Shown here piece after piece: positions 25,166-34,480 of a DNA stretch of 64,000 bases (its first letter is position 1; each line of letters opens with the position of its first letter). The notes under the pieces are model-generated. The model ran no database searches. It saw only the letters and a program-made list of their open reading frames with translations, and was not told the origin of the DNA. The stretch lies in the NCBI GenBank assembly GCA_946184615.1, contig CAMHFN010000002.1, positions 1 through 64,000 on the forward strand, given 5' to 3'. This DNA comes from an uncultured Bacteroidales bacterium. GTDB taxonomy: Bacteria > Bacteroidota > Bacteroidia > Bacteroidales > F082. A program made the position numbers and the translations under genes.

Positions 25166-25209
25166 TATTTATCCACGAAATGATATTTTATATGCTTCGT
25201 GGATAAATA
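25166..25209. repeat. 14-bp perfect inverted repeat upstream of the ATPase gene
   Basis: TATTTATCCACGAA (25166-25179) and TTCGTGGATAAATA (25196-25209), spacer 16 nt of A/T-rich DNA. It lies 70 nt upstream of the ATPase start and just upstream of a weak promoter (CTTG 25223-25226, 20 nt, TTTATTTG 25247-25254). It could be an operator or the scar/end of a mobile element; it lacks a T-run and is not a good terminator. Confidence 0.75.
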
Positions 25210-25278
25210 AATATCCAAAACGCTTGCTGGTTCGCAAATTATTTTGTTTATTTGCACCGTAATCAAGTTGACAAGAAT

Positions 25279-26721
25279 ATGGGCATCATCATCGGAAGGA
25301 AACGTGAGTCAGAGGAACTCATGAACATATATCATCGCCATCAGGCTCAATTAGTCGCGGTTTACGGACGCAGACGTGTAGGCAAGACTTATCTTGTCAG
25401 AGAACTATTCAAGGATCGTTTTGTGTTTTATCATACTGGATTGTCGCCTCTCGAATTGGAGGACACAAACCAACTGGAGGCTCAACTGGCGGCATTCAAT
25501 TCCAGTTTGATCCGTTATGGAGCCGAAACGGATGTCCGCCCCAAGAACTGGACGGAAGCATTCAACAGGCTTTCTGCCTTGATTGGCAAGGCGGATAAGA
25601 GCCAGCGTGCGGTGGTGTTTATTGACGAGATGCCATGGATGGATACACCACGGTCGGGCTTTATGACCGCCTTTGAGCATTTTTGGAATGGCTGGGGTGC
25701 TGGGCAAGACCATCTGATGCTCATCGTCTGCGGGTCGGCTACTTCATGGATACAAGACAATTTCATCAACTCATACGGTGGACTCTATGATCGGGTGAAT
25801 GCTGAAATACAACTATCGCCCTTTACTCTCCACGAAGCCGAGCAGATGCTGCAGATGCTGAATGTCACGATGTCACGATACGACATCTTGCAACTCTATA
25901 TGACCGTGGGAGGCATTCCGATGTATTTGAGCTATGTGCAGCCTGGCTTCAGCCTTGCTCAGATCATCGATAGCCTGTTTTTTGACCGTAAAGCAAAGTT
26001 GAAGGACGAGTTTGATCGCCTGTTCAACTCCATCTTCCGTTCGCCTGAACCCTATAAGGCCATCATCAAGCTGTTGGCAAAACGGCATGAAGGCTTTAGC
26101 CGCGATGAGATTGTCCAAATGACCGGCATTCCTTCCGGCAAAGGTCTTTCTGATATGCTCCGGGCATTGGTGGCAGGCGATTTTATTGACTATTACAAAC
26201 CCTTTGAGAACGACAAGCGAAATAAGAATTATCGTCTTATTGACCCTTTCTGCCTATTCTATCTTGATCAAGTAGAAAAACAAAACAGAGGAGAACACTT
26301 CTGGCGCGATAACGAAAACAGTCCGGTCCTGCATCCATGGCGTGGACGAGCCTTTGAGAACGCCTGTCTCTATCATATAGGTCAAATCAAATCTGCGTTG
26401 GGTGTGGGTGGTGTCAGTTCCGAGAATGCTGCATGGACGATGCGGGGTATAGAGGGGCAGAAAGGAATGCAGATCGACCTCGTCATCAACCGTTCAGACC
26501 GAGTGGTTAATCTGTGCGAGATGAAATTCGTCAACACGGAGTTCGCGGTAACGAACGATTATGAGATGAAGCTCCGCGATCGTTTGAATTGGATGATAGA
26601 ACACGTCAGTCGTCGTCACAATGTACAGATGACACTCGTTACCACATACGGTCTGAAATACGGTATCCATAGCGGTGTTTTCCAGAAAGTGGTGACCCTT
26701 GACAGTCTGTTTGAGCCCTAG
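25279..26721 (+). CDS. AAA-type ATPase with PD-(D/E)XK/DUF234 C-terminal domain
   Basis: 480 residues from ATG 25279; a TTG at 25252 is in frame but lies in the promoter-like box. Walker A GRRRVGKT (30-37), Walker B VVFIDEMPWM (112-121), a sensor-like GSATSW, then a winged-helix stretch, and a C-terminal nuclease-like part with QIDLVINRSDRVVNLCEMKF (D-x-x-x then E-x-K). This matches the archaeal-type ATPase/DUF234 family often seen in variable gene content in gut anaerobes; function unknown. Neighbours are FISUMP-like remnants, a giant repeat protein and an Rpn-type nuclease, so this is accessory DNA. Confidence 0.85.
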   Translation: MGIIIGRKRESEELMNIYHRHQAQLVAVYGRRRVGKTYLVRELFKDRFVFYHTGLSPLELEDTNQLEAQLAAFNSSLIRYGAETDVRPKNWTEAFNRLSALIGKADKSQRAVVFIDEMPWMDTPRSGFMTAFEHFWNGWGAGQDHLMLIVCGSATSWIQDNFINSYGGLYDRVNAEIQLSPFTLHEAEQMLQMLNVTMSRYDILQLYMTVGGIPMYLSYVQPGFSLAQIIDSLFFDRKAKLKDEFDRLFNSIFRSPEPYKAIIKLLAKRHEGFSRDEIVQMTGIPSGKGLSDMLRALVAGDFIDYYKPFENDKRNKNYRLIDPFCLFYLDQVEKQNRGEHFWRDNENSPVLHPWRGRAFENACLYHIGQIKSALGVGGVSSENAAWTMRGIEGQKGMQIDLVINRSDRVVNLCEMKFVNTEFAVTNDYEMKLRDRLNWMIEHVSRRHNVQMTLVTTYGLKYGIHSGVFQKVVTLDSLFEP

Positions 26722-26835
26722 TCCTTAACAGGTGCCGTCATTCGTAAGATGGTCGTTTTCATTCGAGCCGAAGTGCCATTTCAAACCTATCTATCTTGAT
26801 GGTTTCTAATAAATAATAAAAAGGACCAACAATAA
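26722..26835. other. Spacer after the ATPase gene
   Basis: No reading frame, RNA or repeat recognised in this stretch. Confidence 0.5.
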
Positions 26836-26867
26836 TTTGGCAGATATAATAATTATTTGTACCTTTG
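26836..26867 (+). promoter_or_regulatory. Promoter of the large FISUMP/sialidase-like gene
   Basis: TTTG (26836-26839), 20-nt spacer, TACCTTTG (26860-26867); leader about 30 nt to ATG 26901. Confidence 0.8.
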
Positions 26868-26900
26868 GAAGCTCTTGAAAAATTCTAATACAATGATATC

Positions 26901-29900
26901 ATGACAAAACATCTACAATCCAACTGGAGGTTTATACCGCTATTTATAGCCCTGCTTATGGGCTTTTTAGGAAAGACGCCTCTTCTCGCCCAGAACACGT
27001 ACCCCGAAGGTGCTCTGCCTGGCGTTTTTTCAGTGAGTGGAAACACCTTTGTTTGTTTCTCGCAAGGTAATCTGCAATATATCGGCAGTGCTGGCAACGG
27101 TGACGAGAACAACACCGGGGCTTACTGGAGGTTCGCCGAACACCAGTGGGATTATTTAGGAGACAACGGACAGGGAAGCGACTCAAAGACTGTTGACCGT
27201 GACTTATTCTGTTGGGGCACCAGCGGATATAATCACGGAGCCAATTGTTACCAGCCGTGGTCAATCAGCGAATCCCAGAGCGACTATTACGCCTACGGCA
27301 GTGACACCTATAATTTATATGACGAGTCAGGCCAAGCTGACTGGGGTTACAACGCCATCAGCAATGGAGGTAACCAGGAGAACAGCGGCTGGCGCACGCT
27401 GACCCACGAGGAATGGGAGTATCTGTTTAACGCCCGCAATACAGCAAGTGGCATCCGTTATGCCATGGCCACAGTGAACAACGTGAACGGCATGATTATT
27501 TTACCTGACGATTGGGATGCTTCCTATTACATGCTGAGCAACACGAATACTCCTGGAGTTTACAGCAGTAACACCATCAGCGAAACGGAATGGGTTACTC
27601 TTGAACAGCACGGAGCTGTTTTTCTGTCTGCTGGGGGCAACCGGTATGGGACTTCGCTCAACTGGGTCGGTTACGAGGGCTATTATTGGTCTGCTTCCTA
27701 CTTGGATAGCAACCGTGCGTATGGGATGTGCTTCAGTGATAACGATCTCTACTCCTACGGCATGAACTGCTATGGTGGTCGATCAACTCGTTTGGTCTGC
27801 CCTGTTCAGGGCTATTTTGGCATCAACGCCACACCCAACCCGGCGAAGGGCGGCGTGGTAAGCGGGTATGGCACCTACGCAGAGGGCACCGAATGCACGC
27901 TCACGGCGACGGCTTCGGCGGGCTTCGCTTTTGTTAATTGGACCGAAAACGACGAGGTGGTGTCCACGGAGGCTACCTATAGCTTCACAGTGACGGGCTA
28001 TAGGAATCTGGTGGCGAATTTCGTGTCGGAGAGCAATACTGAGCTTGGTGACACCTGGTATGACTGGCAATCGAATGGTGGCCCTATTACGAGGACGGTT
28101 GTCTGGCCCGATGGGAAGGTGAAATTTGCTTTCACTCAAGCATTAGATTATAGTTTTAGCGATCGCGGGACTGGCATCGGCACCTACGATGCTGTCAACA
28201 ACGAGTGGATTGCCTCGGAAGGAAGAGTCGAAAATGAAAAAACAGGTTTTGGCTCCATCGCACGCTATGGCGAAAACGGTATTGTGGTGGCTGCCCATAC
28301 TGCCTACGATTGCCGAATCTATCTCATCTCCGACAAAGAAAACATCCCCTACAACAGCTTAGAGGCTACCAGTATTCTTGATAACACCTATGAACCCTAT
28401 TGGCCTAACGTGATGACCTCTGGCGCCAACCGTGACATCATCCATGTCATCGCCACTGCCTCAGATGCTGATGGTTGGTTGTATGGTTCTCAGGTTTACT
28501 TCCGTTCTACCGATGGGGGTAATACTTGGGACAAACAGAATGTGATTTTGCCTTTTATGGGTCCAGAAGATTGTGGGGGTTGGCAATCTAACTCGTGTTA
28601 CTGGATGGAGACGACGGATGACAATTGTTTGGCACTGGTGGTGAATAATGTGTGGAGCGACGGTATGGTTATTTATAGTTATGACGATGGCGAAACCTGG
28701 CAACGTAAGGTGTTCTACAAGCATCCCAACCCGTTTGGTTCATTCGACGAACCTTTCTTTTATCCACGTTGGACCTCTTGCCAGTGGGACAGCCAACATC
28801 ATCTTCATGTGCTTTATGAATTGGGTGCTGTTTCAGGTGATGTCAGTTCTTATGATGGTATGATGAATGAGAACTATGCGTTGGGAGGTGTGGCCTATTG
28901 GAATGAAGATATGCCCTACAATCTCAATGGCACCAGTGTGAGTGCTATTGAAGGTAATCTCATCCCTGGTCAGCCTTTTGTGATGGATTCGGCTTACTTG
29001 AGCCACGACATCTACCAGTCATGGTGGCTTTTGAGCGATGCACCGCATGAGATGTGGCCTGAATATCTCGGATATCTTACCCCGTTGACTGATGAGGGTG
29101 TTCCCGAGGATCCCTATGAAGCTTATGAATTTAATATCATTGATGGGTCTTTGCATGGTAATTATTACCACCATGGGGTTTGTGGCTTCCCTGTGCTATG
29201 CACGGTGCCTGGCACTGATGAGATGGTGGCGGTATGGAGTGCTTTGGACGAGAACCATACCGATGCGAGCCCGAACTATTACTATAAGATTTTTGCCTCT
29301 TATTCTGGCGATGGAGGAACCACCTGGTCGCCGATGGTTCACTTGACTCGTAATCCTGAATTTGATTATTCCGAGTTCGTCTATAACCAGGCTGTTGTGG
29401 TGGGACGTAAGCTGATTATCGCTACACAAACCGATGCAGAGACAGGCACGTACGTTCAAGGGGATGAAGGCGTTGGTGACAATAACTATTATAAGGGTTT
29501 TGTGTTTGACATTGATGAGTTGTTTGAAACCAGTCATCAAGAAGTAATCGCTGAAGGTGCCCTCAACGGTGTCTTCTCAGTGGGTGAAAACGCCACTGTT
29601 CGTTTCTCGCAAGGCAACTTGCAGTATATCGGCAGTGCGGGCAATGGTGACGAGAACAACACCGGGGCTTACTGGAAGTTCGCCGAGCACCAGTGGGATT
29701 ATTTAGGCGACAACGGCCAGGGAAGCAGTTCAATGACTGATGATCGTGACTTGTTTGGCTGGGGAACGAGCGGCTATAATCACGGAGCTAACTGTTACCA
29801 GCCGTGGTCAACCAGTACTTCCAATGCTGACTACTACCCCTATGGCAGCTACACCTATAACTTATATGACCAGACAGGTCAGGCGGACTGGGGCTACAAT

Positions 29901-30905
29901 GCCATCAGCAACGGCGGCAATCAGGAGAATATCGGTTGGCGCACATTGACCCATGAGGAATGGGAATATCTGTTCAATACCCGCAGCACGTCCTCGGGCA
30001 TCCGCTATGCCAAGGCTCAGGTGAATAATGTCAATGGTGTGATTCTGTTACCTGACGACTGGAATGCCAACTATTATGGCTTGAATACCACCAACACAAC
30101 CAATGCCAACTATTCCAGCAACGTCATCACCGCTGAACAATGGGCGATCTTGGAGCAGTATGGTGCCGTCTTCCTTCCTGCCGCGGGCTACCGGGACGGG
30201 ACTACGGTCAACGATGCTGGTTCCGACGGCTACTATTGGTCATCGTACTACTCGTCGTTCAATGATAACAACGCAGCATGGGTCGCGTACTTCGGCGGTT
30301 GGGAGCTCTTTGTCGGCTACACTTATCGCCTCTTCGGGCAATCCGTGCGTCTCGTCCGCGATGTCCAGGGCAACGGACCCACTACAAATGCCACCCAAAC
30401 CCTCACCCTGTCATCCGGCATCAACTGGGTCTCGTTCAACGTGGAGGTCACCATGGACGACCTGAAGGCGGCCCTTGTGGAGGCACTGCCAGGCGCCACC
30501 TCGATCAACATCAAGTCGCAAAACGACGGCACGACCACATACAACGGCACCCGCTGGAGAGGCTCCCTCGGCACGCTTGACCCGACCCAGATGTATATGG
30601 TCACGGTTCCTTCCGGCTGCGAGCTCGCCCTTGAAGGTTCCCGCATCCAACCTTCCGGGTTGCCCCTCACCATCAAGAACGGCAACAACTGGATGGCCTT
30701 CCCGCTGTCCACAAGCATGAGTCTCAACGATGCGTTCGCGGGATTCAACCTTGCCAATGGCGATGTGGTCAAGTCGCAAAACAACGGCATGGCCACGTAC
30801 AACGGCACCCGCTGGAGAGGGTCCCTCTCGACTCTCGAGCCCGGCCAGGGCTATATCTTCAACTCTGCGGTGAGCGGTGAAAGGACCCTGATCTTCCCGA
30901 ACTAA
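26901..30905 (+). CDS. Large surface protein: two FISUMP-like domains flanking a BNR/sialidase-like domain
   Basis: 1334 residues. Signal peptide ends TPLLAQ (about 31). First FISUMP-like domain about 36-300 (RFAEHQWDYLGDNGQG, WRTLTHEEWEYLFN, TRLVCPV); an InlB-like beta repeat about 304-375 (PAKGGVVSGYGTYAEG to NLVANF); a middle region about 380-880 with Asp-box motifs RSTDGGNTW, YDDGETW and GDGGTTW of BNR/sialidase propellers; second FISUMP-like domain about 884-1156, near-identical to the first in its N half; then two copies of a 70-80 residue module with TYNGTRWRGSL. No clear T9SS tail (ends ERTLIFPN). Probably a secreted carbohydrate-binding or glycan-acting protein; catalytic residues of a true sialidase were not identified. 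Confidence 0.8.
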   Translation: MTKHLQSNWRFIPLFIALLMGFLGKTPLLAQNTYPEGALPGVFSVSGNTFVCFSQGNLQYIGSAGNGDENNTGAYWRFAEHQWDYLGDNGQGSDSKTVDRDLFCWGTSGYNHGANCYQPWSISESQSDYYAYGSDTYNLYDESGQADWGYNAISNGGNQENSGWRTLTHEEWEYLFNARNTASGIRYAMATVNNVNGMIILPDDWDASYYMLSNTNTPGVYSSNTISETEWVTLEQHGAVFLSAGGNRYGTSLNWVGYEGYYWSASYLDSNRAYGMCFSDNDLYSYGMNCYGGRSTRLVCPVQGYFGINATPNPAKGGVVSGYGTYAEGTECTLTATASAGFAFVNWTENDEVVSTEATYSFTVTGYRNLVANFVSESNTELGDTWYDWQSNGGPITRTVVWPDGKVKFAFTQALDYSFSDRGTGIGTYDAVNNEWIASEGRVENEKTGFGSIARYGENGIVVAAHTAYDCRIYLISDKENIPYNSLEATSILDNTYEPYWPNVMTSGANRDIIHVIATASDADGWLYGSQVYFRSTDGGNTWDKQNVILPFMGPEDCGGWQSNSCYWMETTDDNCLALVVNNVWSDGMVIYSYDDGETWQRKVFYKHPNPFGSFDEPFFYPRWTSCQWDSQHHLHVLYELGAVSGDVSSYDGMMNENYALGGVAYWNEDMPYNLNGTSVSAIEGNLIPGQPFVMDSAYLSHDIYQSWWLLSDAPHEMWPEYLGYLTPLTDEGVPEDPYEAYEFNIIDGSLHGNYYHHGVCGFPVLCTVPGTDEMVAVWSALDENHTDASPNYYYKIFASYSGDGGTTWSPMVHLTRNPEFDYSEFVYNQAVVVGRKLIIATQTDAETGTYVQGDEGVGDNNYYKGFVFDIDELFETSHQEVIAEGALNGVFSVGENATVRFSQGNLQYIGSAGNGDENNTGAYWKFAEHQWDYLGDNGQGSSSMTDDRDLFGWGTSGYNHGANCYQPWSTSTSNADYYPYGSYTYNLYDQTGQADWGYNAISNGGNQENIGWRTLTHEEWEYLFNTRSTSSGIRYAKAQVNNVNGVILLPDDWNANYYGLNTTNTTNANYSSNVITAEQWAILEQYGAVFLPAAGYRDGTTVNDAGSDGYYWSSYYSSFNDNNAAWVAYFGGWELFVGYTYRLFGQSVRLVRDVQGNGPTTNATQTLTLSSGINWVSFNVEVTMDDLKAALVEALPGATSINIKSQNDGTTTYNGTRWRGSLGTLDPTQMYMVTVPSGCELALEGSRIQPSGLPLTIKNGNNWMAFPLSTSMSLNDAFAGFNLANGDVVKSQNNGMATYNGTRWRGSLSTLEPGQGYIFNSAVSGERTLIFPN
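27056..27450 (+). repeat. Copy A of the intragenic FISUMP-domain duplication
   Basis: Closely matches 29606-30000 at DNA level (for example GGCAGTGCTGGCAACGGTGA against GGCAGTGCGGGCAATGGTGA). Differences are mainly at third codon positions, so it is an old or partly homogenised duplication. Confidence 0.8.
29606..30000 (+). repeat. Copy B of the intragenic FISUMP-domain duplication
   Basis: Partner of 27056-27450 in the same orientation, 2.55 kb apart; recombination between the two would delete the sialidase-like middle. Confidence 0.8.
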
Positions 30906-30907
30906 TT

Positions 30908-30937
30908 TCAGTGCGGTTGGTGCGGGATGTGGGGTAG
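30908..30937 (+). pseudogene. Tail remnant of another FISUMP-like gene
   Basis: Two bases after the stop of the 1334-codon gene the sequence reads SVRLVRDVG then stop (30935-30937). The 17 bases GTGCGGTTGGTGCGGGA (30911-30927) are identical to 25087-25103. It lies inside the 3' end of the opposing Rpn-type gene. Confidence 0.6.
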
Positions 30938-31846
30938 CTGAGAAGGTCTTCCGGTCAACTTGCAGATGGTTTCTTCGTCGAAGCCTTCAGCCCGCAGTTT
31001 CAAAGCGATTTCTGAGATGGCTTTGGCTTCGCCTTCGGCCAATCCTTTCGCATGACCGGCCTCGAACCCTTCCTCCCGACCCATGATGCGCCCGCCTTCT
31101 ATCTCGTTGTAGGTGTCCAAATAAACCTTCCTGCTACGCTCGTATTCCAGCTGCTGAGCAGGGGTAAAGCGGGCATACTCTGCCTGTTCGTACAACTTGT
31201 GAAACACTTCTTCTTCCAGTTCCTCCGGGTATTCGTCCGAACTCCAAAGGTGGTACAGCGCGTAGATCCACCTGTCACGTGGTGTGTCCATTTGCAGTTG
31301 GATGTTGTCCAGCTTGGGCATCTCCACGTAATATAGCGTGAGTTTGTCGTAAAAGACATGGTTGTTGTCGATGTCCGACAGCATGACCTTGTGGAAATAC
31401 GACTCGGGGCCATACTCTTTCTTCGGGAAGGTGAAGTTCATGATGGCAATCAGATAAACCTCGTTCAGCCGATAGTTCCATTTGGTTTTTTTGCCTTTCT
31501 TCCCCGGTTTTTCTTTAACAGCCTCCAGCTCCTTGAGCCCTTGGTCGCGGATGGGTTTGGCAGCATAGTACACGGTGCGGTCCTTGAAATAGGGTTTCCA
31601 GCTGTTTTGCATCTCCACGATAAACTGCCTGCCTGCCATGGTTTCGCAGTAAACGTCGAAATAGTTTGTTCTTGTGCCGTTGAACTCGCCAATCTGCTCG
31701 ACGTTTTTGTAGTGCAAGTCGATGACAGGGTCTTTTGTGTTGTCTAGGATGGCGTTGAGGAAGCTGATCAGGAGGTCCTTGTTGGCCTCGGTGGCGAACA
31801 GTTTTTTGAAGCCGTAATCGACAAATGGGTTAATGTACCGTTCCAT
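30908..31846 (-). CDS. Rpn/PD-(D/E)XK nuclease family protein
   Basis: 312 residues. N-terminal MERYINPFVDYGFKKLFATEANKDLLISFLNAIL and FDVYCETMAGRQFIVEMQ (D, then E-x-Q) are signatures of the PDDEXK_2/Rpn family (recombination-promoting nucleases, once called putative transposases). C-terminal part is a Glu/Ala-rich coiled coil with GREEGFEAGHAKGLAEGEA, also typical. The last codons (PSQLPHIPHQPH) are antisense to a FISUMP remnant, so the C-terminus has probably been changed by the insertion or recombination that made this block. Promoter at 31906-31936. Confidence 0.88.
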   Translation of the reverse strand: MERYINPFVDYGFKKLFATEANKDLLISFLNAILDNTKDPVIDLHYKNVEQIGEFNGTRTNYFDVYCETMAGRQFIVEMQNSWKPYFKDRTVYYAAKPIRDQGLKELEAVKEKPGKKGKKTKWNYRLNEVYLIAIMNFTFPKKEYGPESYFHKVMLSDIDNNHVFYDKLTLYYVEMPKLDNIQLQMDTPRDRWIYALYHLWSSDEYPEELEEEVFHKLYEQAEYARFTPAQQLEYERSRKVYLDTYNEIEGGRIMGREEGFEAGHAKGLAEGEAKAISEIALKLRAEGFDEETICKLTGRPSQLPHIPHQPH

Positions 31847-31905
31847 AATGAGTTAGATTTTAGAGATTTAACAATTCATTGTTCGGTTCATTTGGAAACT
31901 CTCCG

Positions 31906-31936
31906 CAAAAATAAGTCAAAAATATTAATTATCAAT
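31906..31936 (-). promoter_or_regulatory. Promoter of the Rpn-type gene
   Basis: Minus strand ATTG (31936-31933), 19-nt spacer, TATTTTTG (31913-31906); leader about 55 nt. Confidence 0.7.
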
Positions 31937-32280
31937 ACTCTTTCGTGAAAATATTTAAAATTTTACAAAATCATTCTATTCACTATATTAATAATAGTCT
32001 ATTTAAGAAAAAAGTGTTGTATATTTGCGATGTCATTTGCCAAAGGGCGATGTGATATAACGAGATAACCTTCACCTTTAAAAAATTAATGACCAATGGG
32101 TTAAGGATTTGATACAGCCATTCAGGGGTGTAGCGGTGCTGTTTTACCCCCCCCCCACTCACTACAACATAAATTTATGATATTCAAGATTTTATTATTT
32201 CAACTTCATTGATGTTGTTCTGAAGGGCAAATTCCAGCAAATCATGGCGTGCGATCATTATTTAAACTTGCTGTTACTTT
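31937..32280. other. AT-rich non-coding stretch with orphan promoter and poly-C tract
   Basis: No credible gene. TATATTTG (32020-32027) resembles a -7 box and points to a transcript with only tiny frames behind it (for example a 12-codon frame from ATG 32030). Ten C in a row lie at 32147-32156, after GGGGT (32125-32129) that could pair with ACCCC. The region may hold a small RNA or a phase-variable tract. Confidence 0.45.
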
Positions 32281-32312
32281 CTTGTCATTTCGAGGAGGAT
32301 TATATATCTTTG
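32281..32312 (+). promoter_or_regulatory. Promoter of the DPP IV gene
   Basis: CTTG (32281-32284), 20-nt spacer, TATCTTTG (32305-32312); leader about 20 nt to ATG 32339, which excludes the longer frame starting at 32249. Confidence 0.78.
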
Positions 32313-32338
32313 CCCCCAAATTTCAAACTATTCTCACC

Positions 32339-34480
32339 ATGAAAAAAATTTTCCTATGCCTCCTCCTCGCCCTGGCGTTCACCGCCGGTGCCCAGGAAAA
32401 GAAATTCTTCACCCCTGCAGACGCCTCCTACAACAACCGCAGCCTCTATGCACAACGTCCCAACCAACTGAAATGGGTCGGCGACCAGGATATCCTCATG
32501 AAAGTCGATGACAAACAAATCGTCACCATGACCCCTGGCAGCAAGAAAGAAACCACGTTTCTCACCCTTGACGAAATCAATGGATTTGCCCATGACGCCG
32601 GCATCGACAGCCTGCGCCGCATCCCTAACCTCACCTGGCTCAACGACCGTCAGGCCTATTTCTATGCCGTGGGTAAGAACGGAATCGCGCTGAACCGTAT
32701 GGATCTCAAGACGAAGACCATAGAACCCCTCACTTCTGTTCCTCAAGGTTCTGAAAACCAGACGATATGCGACAAGACCATGCGCATCGCCTATACCGTC
32801 AAAAACAACCTCTATGTAGCCGATGGCGACCGTCAAATCCAAATCACTGACAATCCCGAAGGCGTGGTGGCCGGTCAGAGCGTGCACCGCAACGAGTTCG
32901 CCATCAACGGCGGCATCTTCTGGTCACCCGATGGATCCAAGTTGGCCTACTACTCCATGGACGAGCGTATGGTGACGGACTATCCGCTGGTCGATATCAC
33001 GGAGCGTATCGCCACCGCCAAGCCGATCAAATACCCTATGGCAGGCATGACCTCCCATCAAGTGACCCTCCATGTGTATGACATGGCAACAGGCCAAGAC
33101 CTCACCGTCAAGACCGGCGAACCCGTGGATCAATACCTCACCGCCATCACCTGGAACCCCGACAACAAACGCATTTATATAGGTGTGCTCAACCGCGAGC
33201 AGAACCACTTGAAGTTCAACGAATACAATGCCACCACGGGCGACTTCATCCAAACCATCTTCGAAGATACCGATGAGCAATATGTAGAGCCTCAGGGTCC
33301 AGCCTACTTCCTGCCTAACAACCCCGACCAGTTCATCTGGAAAGCACAACGCGACGGCTACTACCACCTCTACCTCTACACTATCAGCAAAAACAAGGTG
33401 AAACAGCTCACCCAAGGCGACTTCGTTGTCACCGACTTCAACGGCTTCTCGAAGGATGGAAAGTATTTCTATTATCGTTCCACCGAGGTCAGCCCCCTGG
33501 AACGTCACTGCTACAAGATGAGTGTTAATGGTGGCAAAGCCGTTAAACTCACCAAAGAACATGGCACCCACGACGTGACCCCTTCGAAGAGCGGCAAGTA
33601 CTTCCTCGATGTCTACACCAGCACCGACGTCCCCATGAATGTCGATTTGCAGGATAAAAATGGCAAGTTGGTGTGCCGTCTGCACGAAGCGGAGAACCCG
33701 CTGAAAGACTATAACATCGGCGAGACCACCCTTGGCACGTTGAAAGCCGAGGACGGCCAGACGCTCTACACTCGTCTCATCAAACCCTACAACTTCGATT
33801 CTTCCAAGAAATACCCCGTCATCGTTTATGTGTATGGCGGTCCTCACGCCCAACTCATCACCGATGAATGGACGGCGGGTGCGGGTATCTATTTGAACTA
33901 CTTGGCTCAGGAAGGCTTCCTGGTATTCACCCTCGACAACCGTGGTTCTGCCGACCGTGGCGAGGCCTTTGAGCAGTGCATCCACCGCCAGTGCGGACAG
34001 TTGGAGATGCGTGACCAAATGGTGGGTATCGAGTGGCTGAAGACCTTGCCTTACGTTGACGCTGAGCGCATCGGCAGCGATGGCTGGAGCTATGGCGGCT
34101 TCATGTCGACCTCGCTGAAGATCAACCACCCGGAGGTGTTCAAGGTGAGTGTGGCCGGCGGTCCTGTGTTGGATTGGAAATATTACGAAATCATGTACGG
34201 TGAGCGTTACATGGATACCCCGCAGGAGAACCCCGAGGGCTATGAGCTCACCAGCCTGGAGAACAAGACCGACAAGTTACAGGGCAAATTGCTGATGATC
34301 CACTGCACCACCGACCCCGTGGTGATGTGGCAGAGCAGTTTGGTCTTTGTGGAGAACTGCATCCACAACGGCAAACAACTCGACTATTTCGTGTATCCCG
34401 GTCACGACCATAATGTGTATGGCATGGATCGGGCACATCTGATTACGAAGATCACCCAATATTTCAAGGATAATCTTTAA
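32339..34480 (+). CDS. Dipeptidyl peptidase IV (S9 family)
   Basis: 713 residues from ATG 32339. Signal peptide about 1-18 (ends TAGA). Beta-propeller region (about 30-450) with YYSMDERMVTDYPLVD, where the Glu serves N-terminus recognition in DPP IV; alpha/beta hydrolase domain with nucleophile S584 in GWSYGG, D659 in CTTDPVV and H691 in GHDHNV. Cuts dipeptides, typically X-Pro or X-Ala, from peptide ends in the periplasm; the exact specificity is inferred. It ends 4 nt inside the convergent FMN-binding gene. Confidence 0.93.
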   Translation: MKKIFLCLLLALAFTAGAQEKKFFTPADASYNNRSLYAQRPNQLKWVGDQDILMKVDDKQIVTMTPGSKKETTFLTLDEINGFAHDAGIDSLRRIPNLTWLNDRQAYFYAVGKNGIALNRMDLKTKTIEPLTSVPQGSENQTICDKTMRIAYTVKNNLYVADGDRQIQITDNPEGVVAGQSVHRNEFAINGGIFWSPDGSKLAYYSMDERMVTDYPLVDITERIATAKPIKYPMAGMTSHQVTLHVYDMATGQDLTVKTGEPVDQYLTAITWNPDNKRIYIGVLNREQNHLKFNEYNATTGDFIQTIFEDTDEQYVEPQGPAYFLPNNPDQFIWKAQRDGYYHLYLYTISKNKVKQLTQGDFVVTDFNGFSKDGKYFYYRSTEVSPLERHCYKMSVNGGKAVKLTKEHGTHDVTPSKSGKYFLDVYTSTDVPMNVDLQDKNGKLVCRLHEAENPLKDYNIGETTLGTLKAEDGQTLYTRLIKPYNFDSSKKYPVIVYVYGGPHAQLITDEWTAGAGIYLNYLAQEGFLVFTLDNRGSADRGEAFEQCIHRQCGQLEMRDQMVGIEWLKTLPYVDAERIGSDGWSYGGFMSTSLKINHPEVFKVSVAGGPVLDWKYYEIMYGERYMDTPQENPEGYELTSLENKTDKLQGKLLMIHCTTDPVVMWQSSLVFVENCIHNGKQLDYFVYPGHDHNVYGMDRAHLITKITQYFKDNL

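Noticed and set aside
30908-31846. Rpn-type gene as part of an insertion sequence
   Set aside because: No terminal inverted repeats or target duplication found around it; the family name putative transposase is historical.
32924-34129. A 401-codon open frame antisense to the DPP IV gene
   Set aside because: Same reason: no family motifs, lies wholly inside a well-supported gene.
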